Below are positions 29,601 through 36,573 of a DNA stretch of 64,000 nucleotides, piece after piece; within the stretch, counting starts at the first letter, position 1, and every line of letters starts with the position of its first letter. A program made the translations under genes and the position numbers. The notes beneath the pieces are model-generated. The model worked only from the letters and a program-made list of their open reading frames with translations. It did no database searches and was not told where the DNA came from. The DNA lies in NCBI RefSeq assembly GCF_943192935.1, contig NZ_CALPCI010000004.1, positions 1-64,000 of the forward strand. Direction: 5' to 3'. The stretch comes from Limosilactobacillus caecicola (GTDB lineage: Bacteria; Bacillota; Bacilli; Lactobacillales; Lactobacillaceae).

Positions 29601-30612
29601 TGGCTTTTGCGCTAATGTTAGTTACTTGGAAGTCGCTCGTATCGAGTGCTTGTTTACCTGGGACAACCGTATATGAGATAGTACCGCTTTGCTGACCATT
29701 AAAAGCGATGCTAGACGTTACCGTTGTGTACTCTTGACCACCAAAGTTGTAGGTGTAAGTTGAGCCACCATAACCAGGGAAGTCAGGGAGTAAATTCCCG
29801 CTCACCCCTAATAATAATTGTTGATTACTCCATTGAGTGTATGTATGAGCACCCGCACCATTGCTGGTGGCAGTGATCTTAGCTTGGATCACCAGTGGCG
29901 ATGTCCATGAAGGGGTTTGCGCTAAGGTAATTAAGAAGACCCGTTCTTCATCTGGTCCAACGTTTCCTAAGTCCTGAACATCGGAAATCGCAAACTGATA
30001 ATCGGCGTTATTACCGCTGACAATTGACAAGTCACTCGTCGTGGCATCAAAGCCGGCCGGGATAATCAACAAGTATTGTGAGGAGCGATCATAGGTTACC
30101 GTCCGGACAGAATTGGAGCCATTCCCGGATTGAATAACATATTGGATGGTATCCGTATCACCAGCTTGGTAGGTTGATTGCGCCTGCCAGTTAACCGTGC
30201 CAGAGAAGACCGGCACAGTAGTATCATACTGGCTTGATTGATCCGCATTTACCTCTGCTTGCGCACTAATCATCGCTGTTTGATCAGTAGTTGCTGCCGT
30301 GGTCGTTGCGGTCGTGTCAGTGGCAATCCCAGTTTGGTTGGCTGAATCACTGGTGCTTTGTGTTTGCGAATTTGTTTGTCCATTAGTAAGCGTTACTTGC
30401 TGGCCCTGAGTAGCATCTCCTGAATTAGTCGTTGTTACATCAGTGGATTCGGCAACCTCCGAATTTGCATCGGCATGGGCTACTCCTCCCAAAAAGAAAG
30501 TGGTCCCCAAAAGAACAGAAGCCACGCCCACAGTTAACTTTCGTAAAGCAAACCGTTGTTTTTGTTGGCTCATCCGTGTTTGTTCTAATTTTTTATTATT
30601 AGTTGATAACAT
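26608..30612 (-). CDS. LPQTG-anchored mucus-binding-type adhesin
   Basis: A 1,334-residue cell-wall protein. It has a YSIRK-type signal (QRFALRKLTVGVASVLLG, residues 20-37), a Thr/Ser-rich leader, then a large region (about 125-840) without recognisable repeats. Four C-terminal modules follow: two copies of the type containing IEYIDEDNNG...GKVGDAISF and IKYIDDDNNG...GKVGDAISF, and two of the type YTRTGIKDL...WGAW, like MucBP and Mub-B2 domains. A proline/threonine-rich wall-spanning stretch and LPQTG with a hydrophobic tail and KRKKQD end the protein. The YSIRK signal points to the housekeeping Sec route, not SecA2. It sits inside the glycosyltransferase island in its own transcription unit. 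Confidence 0.9.
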   Translation of the reverse strand: MLSTNNKKLEQTRMSQQKQRFALRKLTVGVASVLLGTTFFLGGVAHADANSEVAESTDVTTTNSGDATQGQQVTLTNGQTNSQTQSTSDSANQTGIATDTTATTTAATTDQTAMISAQAEVNADQSSQYDTTVPVFSGTVNWQAQSTYQAGDTDTIQYVIQSGNGSNSVRTVTYDRSSQYLLIIPAGFDATTSDLSIVSGNNADYQFAISDVQDLGNVGPDEERVFLITLAQTPSWTSPLVIQAKITATSNGAGAHTYTQWSNQQLLLGVSGNLLPDFPGYGGSTYTYNFGGQEYTTVTSSIAFNGQQSGTISYTVVPGKQALDTSDFQVTNISAKATDGATTADLGYEELDPTIKITGTVNDGDYIDFHLGLPYTDSDGNQDEELYDNTLVKDHGDIIYQGKTIGTVYNMGTYYRLVFNDNVNQFGQVEVTLQLRWGADTQQASVNAGKVYVYQATDDANKDTTSFDFTPQNDVTINGKSYKSGLTVKGQYIYTAEPIATGNVHFGTGASYSVNRTWDQNNQVQINTLWHNNYGVAFSTQDHGDEFELHLTYHVDPTGHINYSVLSADEMKQQILDHIATPDQQNMSDQVTDADGIYTKLDKIKGEKPDVDVTVTKTEETSDTDPNTKNVTWHVKLTNKDTNSQVPIRLTGSVIVATASANNFTLPSDVTSYDEDLAAANKVINGNYGSTPEKSAATGNTALMEALQNTTPMTAYVTAIKDGKVVDTSGTYGSPWYASIQYTGGNLTGGGNVSDLVAATITIKDADNGETLTPDGLTYQGSTGTAITFDGLQAAYDALVAQGYTFVKAVSVQNGTETSLTDPDLTKLDSDTFGAASKTNNSFVIYMAKPKQQTQIATIEYIDEDNNGQELSHEQAEGKVGDAISFTTDPATQIADYISQHYVLAKVTTPDGTLSGDQLKNLDWSTLLGQYGSTSADFKVYFTHQTQPVNDEKTITEAVHFINDDGTPARDDYTATVKFTRTGTEDLTDGTKSWGNWTPTTAEFGEVDVAAPENYHVVSAKLADGTDVLDSTSQQVKAQSVTANSADLVITVHYAHDEQPVEPVKTSSATIKYIDDDNNGEVLKNETVQGKVGDAISFATAPADQITDYLNQHYQLKSSNFTAGDLFTDDDQIFEVHLTHAKTTVSQQASAVETIDYKYLDGQTAAPTNQQTITYTRTGIKDLVNNQTTWGAWQAEGAFKAVTSPTIDNYQASIAVVEVPAVETSQLSVDQPLNFTYHVTYRQVEQPTPEQPETPTTPDQPATPTEPDQSVVPTQPVTTDQPAVATPTTATPVQEKAKAAQLPQTGNRDNTGLVALGFASLIGMLGLTKRKKQD

Positions 30613-30651
30613 GTTTGTTAACCTTCCTTACTCCCTTTATAATCATCTTTT

Positions 30652-30679
30652 ACTATAAATCTAATTATACAAATGTCAA
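30652..30679 (-). promoter_or_regulatory. Promoter of the LPQTG adhesin gene
   Basis: TTGACA (30679-30674) and TATAGT (30657-30652) are separated by 16 bp on the minus strand, about 40 bases upstream of the start, with AGGAAGG near the ATG. Confidence 0.6.
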
Positions 30680-30840
30680 TTTGATAATCGTTTGATATGG
30701 ACAATCTAAAAAGCCTCAATTAACGTGATCTATCAAATCCATTGATCTACCCACGTTTTGTGCTTTAGGTTAAATTCGTTCATGAATCAATTTATATGTG
30801 GATTCATGATCAATTGTTCATATATATTAGATGACAATAT

Positions 30841-30876
30841 AAAAACAGTTCTCGCCAAAAGTGAACGAGAACTGTT
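30841..30876 (-). terminator. Terminator after the DUF1919-GT2-GT8 operon
   Basis: AACAGTTCTCG and CGAGAACTGTT form an 11-bp stem with a T run on the minus strand, 18 bases past the GT8 stop. Confidence 0.85.
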
Positions 30877-30893
30877 CAATATTTTATAGAAGT

Positions 30894-32084
30894 TTAGTGG
30901 TGAATGTTTTTGATGGCTGCCACAACACCAGCAACATCATCGTTAGCAAACGTTTGGTAATTTGGCTGATCCTTAAACCGTTCGGTTGCAACCTCTTCAA
31001 ACGAAATTACTGGAATCCCCTTTTGAACGTATTGTTCAATCATTCCTTCGTCCTTACTACCATAATTGATATCTAAGTAACCATCGGCAGAATTTAACAT
31101 TTGTTGAGCAGTATAAGCCGTCATCGAAGGGTACAGATGAACATTGGGGTACTCTAAGGCCTTGATTAACTTGGAGCCCATTAACGTGTAGGCGGCCACA
31201 TTGAATTCGTAATTGGGGAGGGCCTTTGCAAGCTCGTAAAGATCCTTAATATTTTCATCATTGGTGAAGGTAAAGAGCGTGGCCTGCTTATCTGGTACCG
31301 CCACACTCGGGAGCGCAGCATGCTGAGCAATTTCGTCATATTCGAGATTGCGATATTCCCACCACTTATCACGCAACCGTAGTGAATTCGTGGTCATCCA
31401 AGGCTTACTGTTGGTGGTGTAGTGAATAATGGTGTATGGTTCAGCCTTCTTAAGTTCATCTTCGTAGCGGTCCACGTCATCATGTTGCCAGAATGTCACC
31501 AGGTCACCACCAACTTGAACATTGTACGTCCCAGGCAACGTCAAATGGCTGTCTTTGAATTCATCATTCAACAACGTTTGATCGTTATCTGCTGGTGCGT
31601 TCTTGCCCCGTTCCAAAAGATCGTGAACAAAGTTGGTCTGCCGTAATTTGGCATTATCCATCAATAGCACGCCGGCATTAAAGAAGTCGCCAAAGTAATC
31701 ATCAGCAGCCGCAACCGCATTCCCTTGTAAATCCATGTTAAAAAGGTCATCGAGGTTCCGGTCCACAATCACATCCGCATCTAGATACAATACCCGCTCT
31801 GCTGGGATTAAATCCGGGATCAAGATCCGGGCATATGTCATTTTGCTGAGGTAGTCAATCGTGACCTGCTCATCATTTAGCAATGCCGGATCAATCTTGG
31901 TATCAATCACTTTGACATTGACCGAGATCAACCGTTGATTCATGTTAATGAACCATTCCTGGGGAAGATCCTCATTAATCACATAGATGTTGACATCACG
32001 GTTGTTATACGCGATTGATTTGATTAGGGTTTCTACGGGCATCATATAATTTGGGTCGGTTGAAATAGCAATGGCTTTTTCCAT
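30894..32084 (-). CDS. GT8 glycosyltransferase with a GtfB-like C-terminal module (second copy)
   Basis: A 396-residue homologue of the GT8 at 20617. The GT8 domain shows IAISTDPNYMMPVETL, LYLDADVIVD (DxD) and FNAGVLLMD. The C-terminal part (FTFTNDENIKDLYELAKALP to DINYGSKDEG) again resembles the GtfB tail. ATG 32084 is eight bases after GAGGAG and lies just past the GT2 stop. Last gene of a three-gene minus-strand operon with GT2 and DUF1919. Likely also acts on adhesin glycans. Confidence 0.88.
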   Translation of the reverse strand: MEKAIAISTDPNYMMPVETLIKSIAYNNRDVNIYVINEDLPQEWFINMNQRLISVNVKVIDTKIDPALLNDEQVTIDYLSKMTYARILIPDLIPAERVLYLDADVIVDRNLDDLFNMDLQGNAVAAADDYFGDFFNAGVLLMDNAKLRQTNFVHDLLERGKNAPADNDQTLLNDEFKDSHLTLPGTYNVQVGGDLVTFWQHDDVDRYEDELKKAEPYTIIHYTTNSKPWMTTNSLRLRDKWWEYRNLEYDEIAQHAALPSVAVPDKQATLFTFTNDENIKDLYELAKALPNYEFNVAAYTLMGSKLIKALEYPNVHLYPSMTAYTAQQMLNSADGYLDINYGSKDEGMIEQYVQKGIPVISFEEVATERFKDQPNYQTFANDDVAGVVAAIKNIHH

Positions 32085-32094
32085 AATAATCTCC

Positions 32095-32961
32095 TCAACT
32101 GTTCTTCTGAATGATCGCTGATAATAATTCAGCATTCTTGCTTAAATGAAAATTAGTTGTTTGCATGCTACCTTGTAAGTACGATCGGTAATCCGCAACC
32201 AAATCTTCGGGATCAAAACGAATCAATTGGAATAAACTGAACTGTTCCTCAGCAATCCGTTTCTGGTAAGGCGCGGGGTTCTGACTATCAACTGCCGAAC
32301 CTTGTCGTCGACGGTAGATATAATCAGTTTGATTATTAAACACTAAGCGGCTCGCTTTCAAATACAGTTGCCAAATCATGGCGGCATCTTCCGCCATCGT
32401 TAGTTGATCAGCAAAATGAGCATGCTCAAATAACTTGCGCCGAAATAATTTCCCCCACATCACCACCGGGGTAAATACATCAAAGTAATCATGGCAAGCC
32501 GCTAACCAGGTTGCAGGATGGTAAATTCCATTCAAGGATTCATCTTCGGGATTAGGAGTTTGATTAACGTAATACTTATCGTTAATCAGCAACAGATAAC
32601 TAGTCATCGCAATATCAGCGTTACCATCTTCAATTAAAGAAACCAAATGCTCGCAGTAGTTCTCAGACACTTTATCATCCCCGTCCACAAAGCATAGGTA
32701 TTCACCAGTTGCATGACTAATACCGTTGTTACGGGCCACACTAACCCCTTGATTATCTTGATGGAACACTCGAATGCGTGAATCTTGATGGGCATATTCC
32801 ACACAGATTTTTAATGAACCATCGGTTGAGCCATCATCAACTAGGATGATTTCTAAATTATGATATGTTTGTTTCAAAATACTGTCTAAGCAATCTTTCA
32901 GGTATTTTAAACAGTTATACACCGGGACAATCATTGAAACCTTCGGCGTTTCATCTACCAT
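32095..32961 (-). CDS. GT2 family glycosyltransferase
   Basis: A 288-residue GT-A enzyme: KVSMIVPVYNCLKYLKDC, VDDGSTDGS, and the metal site CFVDGDDKVSE. The middle has VVMWGKLFRRKLF and MAEDAAMIWQLYL, as in capsule and EPS GT2 enzymes. It is more divergent from the three tandem GT2 genes than they are from each other. Ribosome site AGGTGGGA precedes ATG 32961. It is between DUF1919 and GT8 genes in one operon. Confidence 0.88.
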   Translation of the reverse strand: MVDETPKVSMIVPVYNCLKYLKDCLDSILKQTYHNLEIILVDDGSTDGSLKICVEYAHQDSRIRVFHQDNQGVSVARNNGISHATGEYLCFVDGDDKVSENYCEHLVSLIEDGNADIAMTSYLLLINDKYYVNQTPNPEDESLNGIYHPATWLAACHDYFDVFTPVVMWGKLFRRKLFEHAHFADQLTMAEDAAMIWQLYLKASRLVFNNQTDYIYRRRQGSAVDSQNPAPYQKRIAEEQFSLFQLIRFDPEDLVADYRSYLQGSMQTTNFHLSKNAELLSAIIQKNS

Positions 32962-32975
32962 TTTATAATTCCCAC

Positions 32976-33599
32976 CTATTTTTGATTTAAAAAGTTAACG
33001 TAATTCCAATATTCAAAATGGAGACTTCCACGTACGTTATGAGGAATCTTATTCCACCATTCTCCCAAACTACCATTAATATTGCAATCAGGAATCATTA
33101 CCGAAGACTTGACCTCTGGAACATTGCGCCCTGTCAGCAAGACCTTATGACGATAAGGTAGTTTATCAAACGCTTTAAAATCATCATCACTATATGGCTC
33201 TCCGTATGCATCGCCACCGATAACATAGATATTATCATAATTAACTCGTTTGGCCCGTTCTACCCACTTGCGTTTGGCATCATCAAAGTCATGGTAGTGA
33301 TTAAAATAAATTCGAATCTGACGTTCAGCATTTCCTAAAATTCCTACTGGAAACGGATGATTATCCTTAGTATCTTCAACCATTTCGGATTCAAGATAGA
33401 ATCTAAGATGTTTTACAAAATCACAAAAATCAGCTGGAAAAAAGAAGAGATTGATTGTTGGTGATAAAAATTTCATGCCCATTTGGTGATAGATATATCC
33501 ACCAACACAGTTTTGGCAAATAATTGTAAAATCATGATTTTTGAGCTGTTGACGACGAATTACTAATGGTTCGTCAACAAATGGAATTGTCGATTGCAA
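32976..33599 (-). CDS. DUF1919 family protein
   Basis: A 207-residue protein recognised by its N-terminal DUF1919 pattern: DFTIICQNCVGGYIYHQMG followed by FLSPTINLFF, then YLGIL-type strands such as VGILGNAERQIRIYFNHY and WVERAKRVNYDNIYVIGG. The family is found in glycan, capsule and polysaccharide clusters and has no settled activity. It starts with TTG 33599, nine bases after GGAG. As the first gene of an operon with two glycosyltransferases it probably takes part in glycan assembly or modification. Confidence 0.78.
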   Translation of the reverse strand: MQSTIPFVDEPLVIRRQQLKNHDFTIICQNCVGGYIYHQMGMKFLSPTINLFFFPADFCDFVKHLRFYLESEMVEDTKDNHPFPVGILGNAERQIRIYFNHYHDFDDAKRKWVERAKRVNYDNIYVIGGDAYGEPYSDDDFKAFDKLPYRHKVLLTGRNVPEVKSSVMIPDCNINGSLGEWWNKIPHNVRGSLHFEYWNYVNFLNQK

Positions 33600-33731
33600 C
33601 TTTACTCACTCCATCTATTATTTATTTCATCATATGAAATAGATATTCTAAATCTAATTTTACCATAGTCGGACTATAATTGATGAATCGATTTAATTTG
33701 TTAATTATTATCATTAATGATTGCTAAGTGA

Positions 33732-34340
33732 TCACTTAATTTGCCCCAGCACATACTGGTCACAAAAGGTCACGACCCGACTTTGCCAGAACAGGCCAAC
33801 AACCGTCCCGATATTCACCGCAAAGACCACTTGGTTATGCAAGCCGCACAACACGACGATAATGATTGGCAAAATCATATTGAAGTCCTGCATGAACCGC
33901 CCATTGAAATGGTGCTTTAAGGTCACCGACAAATCGTCATGTGGATGGCAAAATTGGCAACTCTGGTAGATCGCTAAACCGACAAAGGCGGTTGTTAACC
34001 CTAACAGGTCGAAACCAAGCCGCCACCAGATCATGAGGCGGTCAATGCCAAAGAAGCGCCACCAGCCAGCAAACCACTGCATCAAAATACTGTAAGGCAG
34101 CAAAAAGCCAAACTCTTTGAGGATCCCGCGCCAATCCCAACGCCGGGCAATCAGTGCATTCAGTAAAATGACCACCGTGCCTTCGGTAAAGATTGTCTCC
34201 GTCATGGTCCAGCCCATGGTATGCATGATATTAACAATTGAGGCCGGCCACGGCATGCTCCCCATGTTGGTCACGATGGTCATTGAATGCCCGATTGAAT
34301 TTAAAATAATTGCCCCTGCGATTAAAAACCAGCGCCGCAT
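33732..34340 (-). CDS. YczE/YyaS-type integral membrane protein
   Basis: A 202-residue protein with about five hydrophobic segments. The opening RRWFLIAGAIILNSIGHSM and the following VTNMGSMPWPAS resemble the YczE/YitT-like family, whose members have a conserved glycine/serine-rich first helix and an MGxxPWxxL-type loop. Function is unknown; a transport or regulatory role is usually suspected. The ATG at 34340 is chosen because AAGGTG lies six bases upstream; a longer frame to 34406 runs through the upstream terminator. It is a stand-alone gene. Confidence 0.65.
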   Translation of the reverse strand: MRRWFLIAGAIILNSIGHSMTIVTNMGSMPWPASIVNIMHTMGWTMTETIFTEGTVVILLNALIARRWDWRGILKEFGFLLPYSILMQWFAGWWRFFGIDRLMIWWRLGFDLLGLTTAFVGLAIYQSCQFCHPHDDLSVTLKHHFNGRFMQDFNMILPIIIVVLCGLHNQVVFAVNIGTVVGLFWQSRVVTFCDQYVLGQIK

Positions 34341-34368
34341 GTTGTCACCTTCTATTAGGTTCATCTTA

Positions 34369-34421
34369 CAACTAAACAGGATGTGATGACGGAAATTTAT
34401 CATCACACCCTGTTTAGTTTA
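34369..34421. terminator. Strong hairpin between the gshA-like remnant and the YczE-like gene
   Basis: AACTAAACAGGATGTGATGA pairs with TCATCACACCCTGTTTAGTT over about 20 bp, with one mismatch. It lies directly after the remnant's stop codon. Confidence 0.75.
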
Positions 34422-34830
34422 TAAATTATCCAATGCTTGTTTTAATTCTGCAGTCGTATAAATCTTGCCATCTTCGAAGCCATGGAATGGGTGCAGGCTT
34501 TCAAGAGCCGCAGCCTGGTAACGTTTGGCCCGTTGCAAAGCATATGCTTCCAATGAACCGTCTTGGACATAGTTCAGCAGTTGCGCACTGGGGGGGCAAA
34601 GCGGGATTCAAGACCCGGTCCTCTAATTCATCCAGAATTTCCGTGTATTCTGGGCCGTGAAATTCATAATCGGAGGTCAGGATACCCTCCTTCACCCCTT
34701 CTTCAATCCGGTCCATTTCGATCTCGATCCCCATTGTGAAATCAGCCGTTTGGACCACAGCCTCGTTTTGAAAGATTAAGTTTCCGACCTTGCAAAACAT
34801 GTGATCATCAGCTTTATTAGAGCTTTTCAA
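34419..34830 (-). pseudogene. Truncated, frameshifted glutamate-cysteine-ligase-like remnant
   Basis: The first frame reads MFCKVGNLIFQNE...FTMGIEIEMDRI, similar to the N-terminus of gamma-glutamylcysteine synthetases (a GLEVE-type motif). At a run of seven C on the minus strand (near 34590) the frame breaks; dropping one base continues as LPPSAQLLNYVQDGSLEAYA through to TAA 34421-34419. The reconstructed product is only about 135 residues against roughly 500 in the enzyme, and no ribosome site precedes either possible start. An internal deletion plus a homopolymer frameshift therefore seems likely. The family assignment is tentative. Confidence 0.5.
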
Positions 34831-34878
34831 TTTTTATCATCATACTCTAATTTTAGTGGAAGTCAATATGAAAAAAGC

Positions 34879-35730
34879 TCACTTTTCATCCTTTGAATCT
34901 GAAAGTAAATGAGTATCACGAGCCGCTTCCTCCAGGTTCTTTTCGTTCTGTTGAAGAATCTGCAACCGTTCTTTCAAGGTTTGCTCAGCATAATCGGCCA
35001 CTAATAGCTCAAACTCGCTGAGGTCACCCGTATCTTGTGCGTGTGACAGCGCTTGCATATATTCACTTCTCGACCGTTGATCTGGTTGAATATTAATGAC
35101 CGGATATCCAGCTTGGGTGAGCGCAAAATTCATTAACAAGCGCGCTGTTCTCCCATTACCATCAATAAAAGGATGGATAGTCACAAATCGGTAATGCAAA
35201 TCTGCCGCATACTTAACCGGATGTTCATTCTCAACAGCATGATTGGCCCAATCAACTAACTCTTGCACCTGAAATGGGATTTCCAAAGGTGACGTATAAT
35301 GCCGATCCTCCCGTCCGTTTGGCCAAACCTCAATTGCCCGGTATGCACCGGCTTCTTCCCGTTGGTCTGTATTTTTTAACATCACCAGCCGATTTAAATC
35401 ACGAATCATGGTGATAGATAATTTTTGTTTGCGACTGACCAAGTCAAGCATGTAATCATAGGCCTGATTCAAATCTACTGCCGCCATGACGTCTTTTAAG
35501 GGAACTTCATGCACTGTCATTCCAGTATCGAGAATCGAAGCCGTTTCATAACGGTTCAGTGTACTACCTTCAATCGCATTTGACGACCAAACATGTTCAA
35601 TTCTAATATTCTTTTCCAGTTGTTCAGCCTGCGTTTTACTCAATGGACGATACGAGTCCATTTTTGTTTTTAATTCGGATAAGGTTGTTAACTTACGGTT
35701 TAATTCACCATTTTTGGTCAACGTACTCAT
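34879..35730 (-). CDS. Fic domain protein (class II architecture)
   Basis: A 283-residue protein with the complete Fic motif HPFIDGNGRTAR (about residues 195-206), which transfers AMP or other NMP groups to target proteins. The N-terminal SSNAIEGS fits the inhibitory helix motif (S/T)xxxE(G/N) placed before the Fic fold, as in class II proteins that hold themselves inactive. The C-terminal helices are followed by a charged tail. It is on the minus strand, 75 nt beyond a toxin-antitoxin pair, but with its own start. The target is unknown. Confidence 0.88.
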   Translation of the reverse strand: MSTLTKNGELNRKLTTLSELKTKMDSYRPLSKTQAEQLEKNIRIEHVWSSNAIEGSTLNRYETASILDTGMTVHEVPLKDVMAAVDLNQAYDYMLDLVSRKQKLSITMIRDLNRLVMLKNTDQREEAGAYRAIEVWPNGREDRHYTSPLEIPFQVQELVDWANHAVENEHPVKYAADLHYRFVTIHPFIDGNGRTARLLMNFALTQAGYPVINIQPDQRSRSEYMQALSHAQDTGDLSEFELLVADYAEQTLKERLQILQQNEKNLEEAARDTHLLSDSKDEK

Positions 35731-35804
35731 CTCCCATAGTTCTTTTCTTTTATCTTATCATGGTTAATTCTACTTGAAACTGTGTACTACGGACACAAAA
35801 AAGC

Positions 35805-36107
35805 TCACTTAATCCTTTTTAATTGCTCGTAAAAGCCTTCATGTGAACCGGCCAGAATAACAATAATCAGCAAGCTGTCCGCATTAATTTGGTAAGCAAC
35901 CCGGTATGTCGTTTCCTGGTAATTGAATCCAGCTGTGTAAAATTCTCTCAAATCCCCCTTCTTTTCTCGACCGATGTAAGGATTCGCCGCTAATTCACCA
36001 TAAATTAAATCAACAAATTTGCGCTTTAATTGCCGGTTTTTGATTTTCTTTAGGTACTTCAGGACCCGCTTAGTCTGTTTAACATCATAAACCAATTTCT
36101 TTTTCAA
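35805..36107 (-). CDS. RelE/ParE-superfamily toxin
   Basis: A 100-residue basic protein: KLVYDVKQTKRVLKYLKKI, then LIYGELAANPYIGREKKGDLREFYTAGF and the C-terminal YRVAYQINADSLLIIVILAGSHEGFY. This follows the RelE/ParE pattern of an N-terminal helical hairpin, LxxxxYxGxxxxxLRE and a final beta-strand with YRxxY. RelE-type members cleave ribosome-bound mRNA and ParE-type members act on gyrase; the sequence does not settle which. The ATG lies within the antitoxin gene (23-nt overlap), so the two are translationally coupled. Confidence 0.82.
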   Translation of the reverse strand: MKKKLVYDVKQTKRVLKYLKKIKNRQLKRKFVDLIYGELAANPYIGREKKGDLREFYTAGFNYQETTYRVAYQINADSLLIIVILAGSHEGFYEQLKRIK

Positions 36108-36423
36108 ACTCCTCCCTGCTCATCGCGGGTTGGCTCCTTGTTTCTATTTCAGCTTCATCAATTAGTTTGTCCATGGATTGTGACAAATGATGCTTGGCAT
36201 GTTTATATTGTTCAATCAGCTTCTCGCCTTCATAGCCCTCCCGAACTAAATCAGTCAAAATTTCCTCATCAAAATTAAAAAAGTCATCTTGATTGACGAA
36301 TTCAAAAAAAATTCCCCGATTCGTCAATTGTGGTTTCAAAGCAGTTCCTGCTGTGACGTTGAATGACTTCGGAATAGTTACCATTACTGCATTCCCTTGC
36401 TTACGAGCTTTAACAATATCCAT
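36085..36423 (-). CDS. AbrB/MazE-type antitoxin
   Basis: A 112-residue protein with an N-terminal SpoVT/AbrB DNA-binding swapped hairpin, VKARKQGNAVMVTIPKSFNV (residues 4-23), and an acidic C-terminal half (EEILTDLVREGYEGEKLIEQ onward) expected to wrap the toxin. It precedes and overlaps the toxin gene. A perfect 13-bp inverted repeat 34 bases upstream of ATG 36423 is the probable autoregulatory site. Confidence 0.82.
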   Translation of the reverse strand: MDIVKARKQGNAVMVTIPKSFNVTAGTALKPQLTNRGIFFEFVNQDDFFNFDEEILTDLVREGYEGEKLIEQYKHAKHHLSQSMDKLIDEAEIETRSQPAMSREEFEKEIGL

Positions 36424-36456
36424 ATCGCTATCACCTCATAATCATTTTACATTCAA

Positions 36457-36484
36457 TTTCAGTAATTACAAGTAATTACTGAAA
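36457..36484. promoter_or_regulatory. Perfect palindromic operator of the toxin-antitoxin operon
   Basis: TTTCAGTAATTAC (36457-36469) and GTAATTACTGAAA (36472-36484) form a 13-bp perfect inverted repeat with a 2-bp spacer, just upstream of the antitoxin start. Such sites are bound by the antitoxin or complex in many operons of this type. Confidence 0.65.
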
Positions 36485-36491
36485 TCAAACT

Positions 36492-36516
36492 AAAAAACGC
36501 CCTCCCCAGAGGACGT
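36492..36516 (-). terminator. Terminator downstream of asnA
   Basis: AACGTCCTCTGGGGAGGGCGTT followed by six T on the minus strand, about 57 bases past the asnA stop. Confidence 0.75.
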
Positions 36517-36573
36517 TGCACTGAACAGCAGCGGTGAAGTAGGATGAGCATTGGACCGCTGTCAATGATGTTT

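Noticed and set aside
33732-34406. Longer YczE-like protein starting at 34406
   Set aside because: The extension runs through a strong terminator hairpin; ATG 34340 has a well-spaced AAGGTG.
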